Source of the DNA: Dipteris shenzhenensis | Taxonomy: Eukaryota; Polypodiophyta; Polypodiopsida; Gleicheniales | Assembly (NCBI GenBank): GCA_047967505.1 | Contig: CM106538.1 | Length of the DNA: 64,000 nt | Direction: 5' to 3' (one strand) | In this document: positions 9,296 to 17,368 of the stretch, piece after piece | Position numbering within the stretch: the first letter of the stretch is position 1 | How the letters are laid out: each line of letters begins with the position of its first letter | Program-made: the position numbers and the translations under genes | The notes under the pieces: generated by a model | Databases searched by the model: none | Told to the model about the DNA's origin: nothing | Seen by the model: only the letters and a program-made list of their open reading frames with translations

Positions 9296-9832
9296 TGTTG
9301 GAAGATAGCATGGAAGCAACAGAAGATGGACACAATGAAAAGAACTGCTCATAGAATGAAGAACAATGAGAGCCATATGTAGGGCATCTCTACATGATCA
9401 TTGACATCATCGATGACCTCTGACCAAAGGACACCGAGCTCATCTACTCCCCTAGAATCTAGCCAACATCTAGATGGCATCTACTCCCACCAAATTGTGC
9501 TTATGGGCACCTAACTGTGCCTCTAGTACACACACATAGAAACCAAGGTGTGCCTGGGGCATATACCTTGAGATATCCCAACCTCGGGGGGGTCACTATG
9601 TATAAACCCTCTATATCACGTGCGTTCAAGGCCTATATTTAAAGTCCCTTATCTGTAAAAAATTTCACTAATAAAATGTACCCCTTTTCTATACAAATCT
9701 GTAGATTTTTTCCATTTTAAATAGTCCCTTATGTATATTTATTTCTGTAAATTTTAGAAATAAAAAAAATCCTTCTGTTGAACTCACGTGATAGGGTTAC
9801 ATATGATGAGTGACCCCCCCGAGATCCCAACA
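9296..9832 (-). repeat. LTR of the non-autonomous retroelement, left arm, split by a MITE
   Basis: This is the reverse complement of the 288-bp LTR seen intact at 53888-54175 (TGTTGGG...CTTCCAACA), interrupted by the MITE at 9583-9823 just inside its 5' end. Continuous LTR sequence is restored when the MITE and one TSD copy are removed. Minus-strand orientation. Confidence 0.93.
9583..9823. mobile_element. MITE copy 2 (CTCGGGGGGG family), 241 bp, 8-bp TSD
   Basis: Perfect CTCGGGGGGGTCACT termini, bracketed by ATCCCAAC at 9575-9582 and 9824-9831. The right arm at 53888-53896 has a single GTTGGGAT, the reverse complement of this 8-mer, in otherwise identical DNA. That is an empty site, so the insertion came after the arms were duplicated. 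Orientation is opposite to copy 1. Confidence 0.96.
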
Positions 9833-10152
9833 AAGCCCCCCTCAAGGGAATGCCTCAGGCTATGTCAAGGATACATCTAGTCACATAGTGTCTCGAGCCA
9901 TGTCATGGTGGTGAAGGATAAATCTATGGCTAGGATCTCATGCTAGCCAGGGTGTGAGGCAAACAAAGGGATACATAAGACCCCCCAATCATTATCTCCC
10001 CTGCATGTACATGCACACAATGTCTGCAGGAGGTAACATGAGGGAACACACAGTCACATGGCCTACATCATAAGGTGGCCAGAGGTGATTACAATGATAA
10101 AGACACACACAAAACAATGGGAGTACAAAATATCATAGATACCTTTGCATAC
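9833..10152 (-). other. 3' internal region of the non-autonomous LTR element, left arm
   Basis: The sequence matches 53566-53887 (reverse complement) up to the polypurine tract, here as CCCCCCTC at 9836-9844. No coding sense is seen. It ends abruptly at the 3' LTR of the Gypsy element inserted at 10153. Confidence 0.85.
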
Positions 10153-11166
10153 TTTTAGCCAGAAAAGAAACCGAGACCAAAGGCTAGAGACTAAGTATGG
10201 CGACGCTCAAAGGCCATAGAGAAAAGGAGATCACGAGGGCGAAGGGATGTCATAGGGGTGAATAAGGAATTAGAAGTGGAGGGAAGGAAAAGGGAGACTA
10301 TGACACAAGGGGAAAGGGAGAGTGGGAAGAGAAGCAAGTACATGATAGGAAGAGGAATGTTGAGATGTAGACATCAAGGGAAGTGAACCATACTTTATTG
10401 GAAAGGAGGGATGAGAGGGAAATATCAAAATACTAGTGCAAGGTGGCTTTACAAGAATGAGCGTGTCCCATCAAGGAATTGCCCCTTCCTTTTATAGCCA
10501 AAAGAGGGGGTCTCTCCACATTAATGTATCCTCCCACATGCATGGTGTGTGTGGAAAAGTCTCCCATGTGGGCTAGGTGGGTACGCACTCTCAATTGTAT
10601 GCGACAACCCTTTGCCTCAATTTTGACAACCCTTTGCCTCAATTATCCACATAAATCAAGCCCCATATCTTAAGTCTATGATACTCCCTAGGTCTCTTCC
10701 AATTTTATAATAGGTTCAAACCTCTAGGAGGACAAGTGGAGGGTTGGCACAAGGAATCTTGCCACCTCGTCCTACTTTCCCCATTATTTAACTAGCTCTC
10801 TTTGTCCTTCTATACCTCCCCCACATGGGCCTATCCCATATGGAGGGAATAACTCAATATAATAGCCATCTCCACCCATTTTATATTGCTTCTCCCTTGG
10901 ACTTTGAGCCTTATCTCAATTATTGCATCCTAGGTGGAGGGGTGGCACATGGAGGAGCCATGCTACCTTGCATTTTATAATATTACTATTATGGATTATG
11001 TACAACACACCTTATGGGTCCTCTTACATGGAAGGGTGGCACATGGTCATGCCTTGCCACCTCAACCTTGGGCCCTATGCACACCATATTTGATTATACT
11101 ATTGCCACATATACAAACACACATACACATTAATGCCTTTTTCCTTAGACAATTTTATCCATAACA
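10153..11166 (-). repeat. 3' LTR of the Gypsy element
   Basis: Minus-strand start TGTTATGGATAAAATTG, end GGCTAAAA. It matches 18376-19389 at an offset of 8223 bp with only a few substitutions noticed (for example at 10159 and 10962). Frames inside it, such as 10433-10642, appear identically in both LTRs and are not genes. Confidence 0.93.
10488..10499 (-). promoter_or_regulatory. TATA box in the Gypsy LTR (3' copy)
   Basis: GGCTATAAAAGG on the minus strand, a strong plant TATA match inside the LTR. The same box is at 18711-18722 in the 5' LTR and in variant form (GGCTATAAAAGAA) near 51032-51044 in the older LTR. Its repeated presence at one LTR position marks the U3 promoter. Confidence 0.7.
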
Positions 11167-11508
11167 ATACTCATAATGGTTGCAAAAGGTTCATAGTCCT
11201 TTTTGGAAACATGATATGAGCAGGGCACCCTAGAAATAGAAATCCGCATTTCAGGAGCATAGAAGCTCTAGCTTGTTCCACAATTCATGTGTAGTGGAAC
11301 CAAAATCCAAGTGATGCATGACTCGATCAAGAACCGATGAGGCCAATAGCTTTGTTGTTGAGATAGTCCCAAGTTCTAATTTTGTCTTTTCCCCTTACTA
11401 AATTCCATACTCCTTCTTTGATGAGAAGAAGCTGCAGCTTGTTTTGCCAGATGAGGAGGTTCAGACCAGAAAATTTCTCCATAGTAGTAGATTGAGAAGA
11501 CTTCATGA
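11167..11508 (-). repeat. 342-bp flank duplication between purine tract and 3' LTR
   Basis: The sequence is that of 19390-19731, i.e. host DNA (gag part of the non-autonomous element) lying outside the 5' LTR. Here it sits inside the element. It begins with the target ATAC and ends at TTCATGA, immediately before the purine tract. It therefore looks like a conversion tract copied from 5' LTR plus flank that ended by joining to the internal region. Confidence 0.88.
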
Positions 11509-14500
11509 CAGTTCCCCCCCCCAGGCAGGGAATGCACCGCATTTCCATGCCTGGGACCATCACGCACAAAGAAAGGCTTGAGGTAGCGCTTGTTGATCAC
11601 CTTCTTGCCATATGGTTCATGCAGCTCCTGAACTTGTACCGACCCATTGCTACGTTCTTTGATGACTTTGTATGGACCAGCCCACAGTGGCAGAAACTTC
11701 TTATCCATTTGGTGGTCCAATCTGTTATCAAAGCATAGCACAACATCCCCCTCAGCAAAGTGTCTTACCCATCCCTTGCGAATCTTAACATCCAATCGGG
11801 CCTTTTGTCGATTCTTTTGGATCTCTGTTTGATGTAGTGCAAGGCGTCGGGTCTCATCTAACTTCTCAAGTTGTACCAATCTGGCCTCTACATGTTCATC
11901 TTCTGTCATCCTCTGTTCCTGCGCCAATCTCAAGGCCGGAATCTCTATCTCTAGTGGTAAAACTGCCTCAGTACCATACACCAACTCAAAAGGGGTGTGA
12001 CCTGTAGATGTTTTATGAGTGATGTTGTAAGCCCACACTGCTTCAGTGACCTTCTGATCCCATTGGCTCCTATTCCCTGCGGCCATTTTTCCTATGGTTT
12101 TACAGAGGAGGCCATTGGTCCGCTCTGTTTGACCCATGGATGCTGGATAATAGATGCTAGAAGTGTGATGATCAATGCCCATGCGAACCATGAGTAACTC
12201 CACTGCTTCATTTAAGAATGGACTCCCATGGTCAGAGACTATCTCCATGGGTGTCCCAAACCTTGTGCAGATACGTTCAAATATGAAACTTGAAACTGCC
12301 TTGCCATTTGCAGCAGAGAGAGCAATAGCTTCAGCCCACTTAGTGACATACTGAGTGGCTACCAAAAGATACTTCTTTTTGCGGGCAGTCATGGGCAAGG
12401 GCCCGACAAAATCTATTCCCCACTTCTGAAACGGATGGATGGACATCACTGGGTGATGTTGCCCGGGACGCAAATCCTTCCTACCGAAGAATTGACATGG
12501 TTCACAGGTTTTGCAATACAAAGTGACATCCTTGAACAATGTCGGCCAATAGTATCCAGCATGTAAAATCTTCTTAGCTGTATAGTCACTGGCATAGTGG
12601 CCTCCACAAAACCCATCATGATAATGCTTCAATACCTTAGGCACTTCATCTGCATCAATGGCCCGTCTGAGTACCCCATCCATGCCTTGACGGTACAACA
12701 CCCCATCAAGGAGGGTGTAGCGCCTACTATCTCTGCGGATCTTCTTTCTCTCATAGCTTGTACTTTCTGAAGGAAAGGAGAAAGCGGTCAAAAACTTATA
12801 TATACCACCATACCAAGGATCCCCAACTTCTATGGCTGCTACCAGGGTTACATCAAGGCACTCCTCTAAATCAATCAAAGCATTCTTCAAGTTGGAACAA
12901 CCCCTTTTTACAATTTTGAAAGAAAAATCATATTCTTGTAGAACTGCCAACCATTTGGCCAACCGGCCCATGGGATTTGGTGATTGAAGAACCTGCTTTG
13001 CAAGACCAGTGTCAGTGAGGATAAAGAAGGACCTTCCAGCCACATAATGCTTAAATTTCTCAATGCAAAACACCAAAGACAAGGCATGCTTGTCGGCCTC
13101 TGAATAGCGTCGCTCGGTGTCGAGCAATTGTCGAGAAGCAAATCGAACGGGATACATGAACCGATCCTCCCCTTGCTGGAGAAGAATACCTGCCAGAGTG
13201 TGTTCTCCAAACCCAAGATTGATATAGAAGGTCTTTGACCAGTCTGGATTGCATAGAATGGGTTCTGAAGCCAGAGCATTCTTGATTTGTGCAAACCCAT
13301 AATCACAATCCTCATTCCAAGAGAAATCAACCCCATCTTTTAATAGCATAGTCATGGGCCGTGTCAAAGCAGCATACTGATCAATGAAGCGGCGATAGTA
13401 TCCTGCTAGATTGACAAATGAGCGTACCTGACGTTTGGTTGTAGGTGGGGAGAGCTTGAGGATGGCTTCTACCTTCTCGGGGTCAGGCTTGATGCCCTCA
13501 GATGAGACAACATGTCCCAATAACCTCCCTTGAGTGGCTCCAATGGTGCATTTCTCAGGGTTGAGACTACCGTTTGCATCATTAACCCTTTGGAATGCCA
13601 ATCTAACCTTCATGATGTGCTCCTTATGTGATGAGAATATACAGAAATCATCTAAAAACACCTCCAAGAAATCCCCCAAATAAGGAGCAAACACCATCTG
13701 CATGAATCTTTGAAAGGTGGCAGGAGCATTGGTGAGGCCAAATGGCATTACTTTGAATGCAAATGTCCCCCAGGGTGTGGCAAATGTGGTTTTAAGCACA
13801 TCTTCCTCGGCAATTCTGATTTGATAAAACCCAGAGTAACCATCACAGAAAGTATACATCTCATGTCCACTTACCTTCTCAAGAATGAGGTCTTGAAAGG
13901 GTAAAGGATGATGATCCCTCTTGGTGGCAGCATTGAGCTTCTTATAGTCGATGCAGACCCGCCACTTGTTGTTTTTCTTTGGGATGACTACCACTGGTGA
14001 AACCCATTCAGTATTGTGAACCGGGACAATAAACCCAGCCTCTACAAGCTTCTGCAACTCTGATTGCAAGGCGTCGGTCTGTAGGGGCCCTAATCTCCGA
14101 TACTTCTGAGCCACAGGCTTTGCATCAGGCTTCAGCTCTATCTTGTGCTCCATGGCAGTCACATGGCGAAGGTGGTGGTAGCTAGTTGCAAAGAGGTCAG
14201 GGAAATCTTTGAACATTTCAAGAAACTCATCTTTCTCACCTGGAGTGAGGTCTGGAGAAAGCATTGATTCGAGCTGTTGAGGACTAGCTGTTATCTTTTC
14301 TGTAGGTGGCAGGGTCGGAGACACTCCCATCATGTAAACTTCCTCCTCTGTGAATTCCTCCCCCCCGTCTGATTCTTCCATGGACTCAGACACTGAAGAT
14401 GAGAGAGTATCACTGTCATGCTCCTCTTCTTCTTCCGGTTCCATAGCACCAGGTTGCACAGGGATTTTCTCCTTGGAAGCACCAAAAGACATGTGTCCTG

Positions 14501-16187
14501 TCTTCCAATAGCTGACTGCATCACTTTTTCTCAACCATGGTCTCCCGAGTATGGCAGGGTAACTTCTGCCTGTATCTTCAATGTCCACTACATAGAAATT
14601 GACAATGGTGGTCAGCCCGTTGACAGTGATGGGCAAATCCTCAATGACTCCCATGGTGGCGAGTCGTCGACCATCTGCTACCTTGATTCGAGTGGAGGAA
14701 CGCCTTGTACATTTCAAATTCAATTTCTTCATGATGCGGGGCACCATGATATTACATGCAGCTCCCCCATCAACACACACATTTTTGACACGGCAATTAT
14801 CTATGATGACATCTACTGTGTGTGGGTGCCGATCAATTTCTTCAGAGATAGAAGATACCTCTCGTACCTTTTCCTTTTTCTTACTCTTCCTTGTTGAGAG
14901 ACCTTGCTGCAGCTCACGTCTCACCTTAGGGCTTAATGCTATTAGTTGAGGGAGTGTGATGCTCAAAGAACGATGAGCAAGGTCTTGAACGACCAAATAG
15001 TCCTCTTGCCCTGAGCCGATGGGAAAATCCGAGGGTGACCACTTACTCCTGCGAGATCTTTTAGTCTTCTCTGTTGGTGGGTCTGCCATCTCAGCGTCTG
15101 AGGGCTCTGAGAAGGACACCTTCTTCCTGGGGCAGCCCGGTCCATGGTTTAGAGAGGGGTCCGAGGTAGCACGAGTTCTTTTCCTGAGATCAAGGATCTC
15201 CACATCAGAATCCTCAGTGCCCGACTCACTTAGAAGATTCACCCTTGGAATATTGGGGCATTCTGTGCGATAATGACCCTTCTGGTGGCACTCGTAGCAT
15301 ACAACATTAGCACGATCTCTTGGAGGGCGGTTGGCTTGATTTCTGATGCCCACCATCTCAAGCCGAAGATCATTCAGGGCCTTGGCTAGGTCATTGACTC
15401 CAGGTTCTGTTGCAGGGGGGGCCTCTTTAGTTGGAGGGGCCACAGGAGTAGAGAGGAGGGGAGCTCGTGGGTGAGGCTGGGGAAATCTTCGAGGCGGAGG
15501 ATGAGGATATCCACCTTGTTGAGGGTAAACATCTAAGGGAGGACCATACATCTGAGGTGGAGGCGCTGGATACATCCCTGAGGGGTGGGGGTATGCCCCT
15601 GAGTTAGAACCCCCAGGTTGTTGTTGCAGGAATGGAGGGGGATGCAGAGGGACAATCGTCTTCTTTGAAGCGGGGTCAGACTGAACTTTGTCAAACTTTT
15701 GAGCAATCTCATGTGCTAGCACCATAGTTTCTGGATTCTCCCATTTAAGCTTGAGGCGGAATTCATCACTCGCTCCTACTACAAGGTAGCCCAGCACATG
15801 TTGAGTCATTCCAGCTCGAAATCCGGCATTGTCCTCCTGTGTGGCAATCAAACGGTCCAGGAGCACGGCCGCTCGATCCACATATCGACGCGCCGTCTCA
15901 CCTTCTGACTGCTTCAAATTTGCCACTTGTAGGTACACATTCTCCGGCTCCTCTTCTTTGCCGAAATACTCAATCATTGCTGCTGTCAACCTTGGCCAGC
16001 TTTGGTGAACATCTTCGGTTTGCTTCTCATACCACACTTGAGCCAAACCTTCTAGAAATGTGGGGAGAACCAATAGCCATCTGTCTTCAGTAAGAAAGTT
16101 GAGAGAGACACAACGGCGTTTGAAAGCCACAAGATACTCATTTGGATTTTCTTCTACCCGTCCACAAAACACGGGAATGTCAGCCAT
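11376..16187 (-). CDS. Gypsy gag-pol polyprotein
   Basis: One open frame of 1603 codons. Retrotrans_gag lies in about residues 1-170. A zinc knuckle CYECHQKGHYRTEC is at about 297. The protease-like VCVDGGAACNIM is at about 470, with DGG where DSG/DTG is usual. Reverse transcriptase motifs follow: NEKWRVCIDYKKLN-like block, FCDGYSGFYQI, VMPFGLTNAPATFQ and FLDDF at about 843. Next come an RNase H with a degenerate TDTGLAKQ, the integrase HHCC zinc finger (HYHDGFCGGH ... CKTCEPC, about 1185-1235) and a core with WGIDFVGPL, VSDHGSPF and TERTNG. A GPY/F-like WAGPYKV is at about 1500. No chromodomain is seen. The last 50 residues come from the aberrant downstream junction. No frameshift or stop interrupts it, so it may still be functional. 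Confidence 0.95.
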   Translation of the reverse strand: MADIPVFCGRVEENPNEYLVAFKRRCVSLNFLTEDRWLLVLPTFLEGLAQVWYEKQTEDVHQSWPRLTAAMIEYFGKEEEPENVYLQVANLKQSEGETARRYVDRAAVLLDRLIATQEDNAGFRAGMTQHVLGYLVVGASDEFRLKLKWENPETMVLAHEIAQKFDKVQSDPASKKTIVPLHPPPFLQQQPGGSNSGAYPHPSGMYPAPPPQMYGPPLDVYPQQGGYPHPPPRRFPQPHPRAPLLSTPVAPPTKEAPPATEPGVNDLAKALNDLRLEMVGIRNQANRPPRDRANVVCYECHQKGHYRTECPNIPRVNLLSESGTEDSDVEILDLRKRTRATSDPSLNHGPGCPRKKVSFSEPSDAEMADPPTEKTKRSRRSKWSPSDFPIGSGQEDYLVVQDLAHRSLSITLPQLIALSPKVRRELQQGLSTRKSKKKEKVREVSSISEEIDRHPHTVDVIIDNCRVKNVCVDGGAACNIMVPRIMKKLNLKCTRRSSTRIKVADGRRLATMGVIEDLPITVNGLTTIVNFYVVDIEDTGRSYPAILGRPWLRKSDAVSYWKTGHMSFGASKEKIPVQPGAMEPEEEEEHDSDTLSSSVSESMEESDGGEEFTEEEVYMMGVSPTLPPTEKITASPQQLESMLSPDLTPGEKDEFLEMFKDFPDLFATSYHHLRHVTAMEHKIELKPDAKPVAQKYRRLGPLQTDALQSELQKLVEAGFIVPVHNTEWVSPVVVIPKKNNKWRVCIDYKKLNAATKRDHHPLPFQDLILEKVSGHEMYTFCDGYSGFYQIRIAEEDVLKTTFATPWGTFAFKVMPFGLTNAPATFQRFMQMVFAPYLGDFLEVFLDDFCIFSSHKEHIMKVRLAFQRVNDANGSLNPEKCTIGATQGRLLGHVVSSEGIKPDPEKVEAILKLSPPTTKRQVRSFVNLAGYYRRFIDQYAALTRPMTMLLKDGVDFSWNEDCDYGFAQIKNALASEPILCNPDWSKTFYINLGFGEHTLAGILLQQGEDRFMYPVRFASRQLLDTERRYSEADKHALSLVFCIEKFKHYVAGRSFFILTDTGLAKQVLQSPNPMGRLAKWLAVLQEYDFSFKIVKRGCSNLKNALIDLEECLDVTLVAAIEVGDPWYGGIYKFLTAFSFPSESTSYERKKIRRDSRRYTLLDGVLYRQGMDGVLRRAIDADEVPKVLKHYHDGFCGGHYASDYTAKKILHAGYYWPTLFKDVTLYCKTCEPCQFFGRKDLRPGQHHPVMSIHPFQKWGIDFVGPLPMTARKKKYLLVATQYVTKWAEAIALSAANGKAVSSFIFERICTRFGTPMEIVSDHGSPFLNEAVELLMVRMGIDHHTSSIYYPASMGQTERTNGLLCKTIGKMAAGNRSQWDQKVTEAVWAYNITHKTSTGHTPFELVYGTEAVLPLEIEIPALRLAQEQRMTEDEHVEARLVQLEKLDETRRLALHQTEIQKNRQKARLDVKIRKGWVRHFAEGDVVLCFDNRLDHQMDKKFLPLWAGPYKVIKERSNGSVQVQELHEPYGKKVINKRYLKPFFVRDGPRHGNAVHSLPGGGNCHEVFSIYYYGEIFWSEPPHLAKQAAASSHQRRSMEFSKGKRQN
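11511..11524 (-). other. Polypurine tract of the Gypsy element
   Basis: A run of nine C on the plus strand (about 11514-11522), read as GGGGGGGGGAAC on the minus strand. It corresponds to the tract next to the LTR at 51700-51709 in the older related copy. In this element it is followed by the 342-bp foreign segment instead of the LTR start. Confidence 0.8.
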
Positions 16188-16402
16188 GCTTGGAAGATGG
16201 GAAAGAGGGGCTTATCTATGAACGAACAATAGTAAGAGGGAGCTTGAACTGAAAATCGGGTGAAGATACATCCAAAAAGCACACATAGGCAGGGTAAGGT
16301 GTCACTGGTGTAGTGTGAAATATTACACGAGAAGAATCTTTAGCATAGAATAGCACATAGACTATCTTAAAAGGACCAATCCTCATGATATCACTTTGAT
16401 CA
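16188..16402 (-). other. Spacer between the small ORFs and gag-pol
   Basis: About 215 bp between the stop of the coil-membrane ORF and the gag-pol ATG. I see no coding sequence and no clear splice or promoter signal. The gag ATG was chosen because MADIPVFCGRVEENPNEYLV is the first methionine before the conserved gag fold. Confidence 0.5.
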
Positions 16403-16567
16403 TTACACGAGAGGGTTAGAGGTGCGGCGTCGCATGAGGTTGTTCATCAAGGCAAACAAGAATGCCATGACAAATGTCAACAGTTGGAGAGCTTGCACAT
16501 CACCTTCAGCTTCTTCCAGTTCTTGTAGTCGCCATTCTATTTCTTCAAGGGGTGTGCGGTCTGGCAT
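16403..16567 (-). CDS. 54-aa coil plus membrane-helix ORF upstream of gag-pol
   Basis: The minus-strand ORF starts MPDRTPLEEIEWRLQELEEA and ends in a hydrophobic helix (LTFVMAFLFALMNNLM) followed by a basic tail. The first half is a heptad-like amphipathic coil, the second a likely single membrane segment. A diverged relative at 28623-28468 (MRGRTSLEEIAARLRELEDR ... FMFALLNMLV) keeps about half the residues, including LEEI, RL.ELE, EGD, FAL.N and a basic end. Shared pattern across DNA divergence argues for coding. I do not know this family. The start overlaps the preceding zinc-knuckle ORF. Confidence 0.65.
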   Translation of the reverse strand: MPDRTPLEEIEWRLQELEEAEGDVQALQLLTFVMAFLFALMNNLMRRRTSNPLV

Positions 16568-16790
16568 CCTTCTTTTGAGCAATGTCCTTGAGAACCCTCC
16601 TGATGGTCTGCCGAAGTCGGCGAACTCGTATCAAGTAGGCCCAACACTTAGTTTCATGATGACCACAACTTTTGCATTCCTTACAAATGATCACCCTCCT
16701 TCGTGGCTTGCGGCTTGATTGGGGTGGCACTTCCACTCGCGTCATGCGTGATTGAAACACAAGCTTCACGTGCCAAGAAATCAGCAACAA
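16545..16790 (-). CDS. Zinc-knuckle ORF overlapping the upstream RNase H ORF
   Basis: A frame of up to 81 codons, different from that of the RNase H ORF it overlaps. It contains CKECKSCGHHETKC, an exact CX2CX4HX4C knuckle, followed by an arginine-rich stretch (IRVRRLRQTIRRVLK). Such knuckles bind nucleic acid, usually in gag. No good ATG precedes the knuckle closely, so it may be made by frameshift or readthrough from the RNase H frame or by splicing. The 16790 start is only the first available methionine. Confidence 0.45.
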   Translation of the reverse strand: MLLISWHVKLVFQSRMTRVEVPPQSSRKPRRRVIICKECKSCGHHETKCWAYLIRVRRLRQTIRRVLKDIAQKKDARPHTP

Positions 16791-17145
16791 GATTTTGAGC
16801 TCGAGGGATATGCTGAATTTTTACCTCTTCAAATTGGTTGCAAAGTTCCAAGGCTTGTTGATGTCGTGGAACCAAGCCTTTGCTCCGCACCTTCCACCTT
16901 CCACTAACTTGTTCACACACTAGTTGAGAATCTCCTTGCACCTCCAATTGCTTGGCATGATGTTCTTGTGCCTTTTGTAGCCCAAAAATGAGCGCCGAGT
17001 ACTCAGCTTGATTGCAAGTACTTGCGGGCGAAGACTTGCTGTAACAAAACTCCTCACCACTCGGTGAAGTGAGCTTCACACCCACGCCAGCTGCCTTGGT
17101 CGAAGGTTTGTAAGCTCCATCAAATTGAAGAATCCAAGATGTCAT
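16681..17145 (-). CDS. Additional RNase H (RVT_3-like) ORF upstream of gag
   Basis: Starting at ATG 17145 it reads MTSWILQFDGAYKPSTKAAG, then NQAEYSALIFGLQKA, VQGDSQLVCEQVSG and IPRAQNLVADFLAREA. These are the four acidic positions and surrounding motifs of the plant/archaeal-type RNase H (RVT_3): D in FDGAY, E in AEYSAL, D in GDSQLV, D in ADFLA. Length 154 residues fits a single domain. The polyprotein already carries its own RNase H after RT, so the element encodes two. The preceding ORF ends in TGA overlapping this ATG as TGATG, suggesting coupled translation; an upstream in-frame ATG at 17175 is also possible. Confidence 0.85.
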   Translation of the reverse strand: MTSWILQFDGAYKPSTKAAGVGVKLTSPSGEEFCYSKSSPASTCNQAEYSALIFGLQKAQEHHAKQLEVQGDSQLVCEQVSGRWKVRSKGLVPRHQQALELCNQFEEVKIQHIPRAQNLVADFLAREACVSITHDASGSATPIKPQATKEGDHL

Positions 17146-17327
17146 CACACCAAGACGAGAATTCGGACATCCCAAGTTTCTCGGTAGTCCAAGATAGGTA
17201 GGAGGAGAGGGTGGGGAGAATTCAACACTTGAGCCAAACGTTCAGCACCAAATAAACTTGCAATTCTTTGTTGATAGTTTATCTTAAGCCCAAAAAGAAT
17301 TACAATTTGAAGCTCGAAATGAGGCAC
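17145..17327 (-). CDS. Short ORF ending at the RNase H start (LLLPILDY motif)
   Basis: A 60-codon frame containing INYQQRIASLFGAERLAQVL and LLLPILDYRETWDVRILVLV, stop TGA overlapping the RNase H ATG. A diverged relative is readable on the minus strand at about 29020-28880 (FFQQRIALLFGVDWLAEIM ... FLLPMLDYNITWNVTIFI). Conservation of QQRIA.LFG..LA and LLP.LDY..TW.V across divergent DNA supports coding. Function unknown. It may be the distal part of the ORF at 17770-17369 joined by splicing or frameshift. Confidence 0.5.
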   Translation of the reverse strand: MPHFELQIVILFGLKINYQQRIASLFGAERLAQVLNSPHPLLLPILDYRETWDVRILVLV

Positions 17328-17368
17328 AAAAGGCTAATTAGGTACAAATGGATTCCTTGGTCGAAACA

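Noticed and set aside
10433-10642. Identical small frames in both Gypsy LTRs (also 18656-18865)
   Set aside because: They appear twice because the LTRs are copies; they cross the TATA box region and have no domain.
11327-11569. Small frame joining the Gypsy tail to a gag-like sequence
   Set aside because: A chimera across the aberrant purine-tract junction; the gag part belongs to the neighbouring non-autonomous element.
15839-16093. Plus-strand frames opposite the Gypsy polyprotein
   Set aside because: Antisense shadows of gag-pol without start context or homology.
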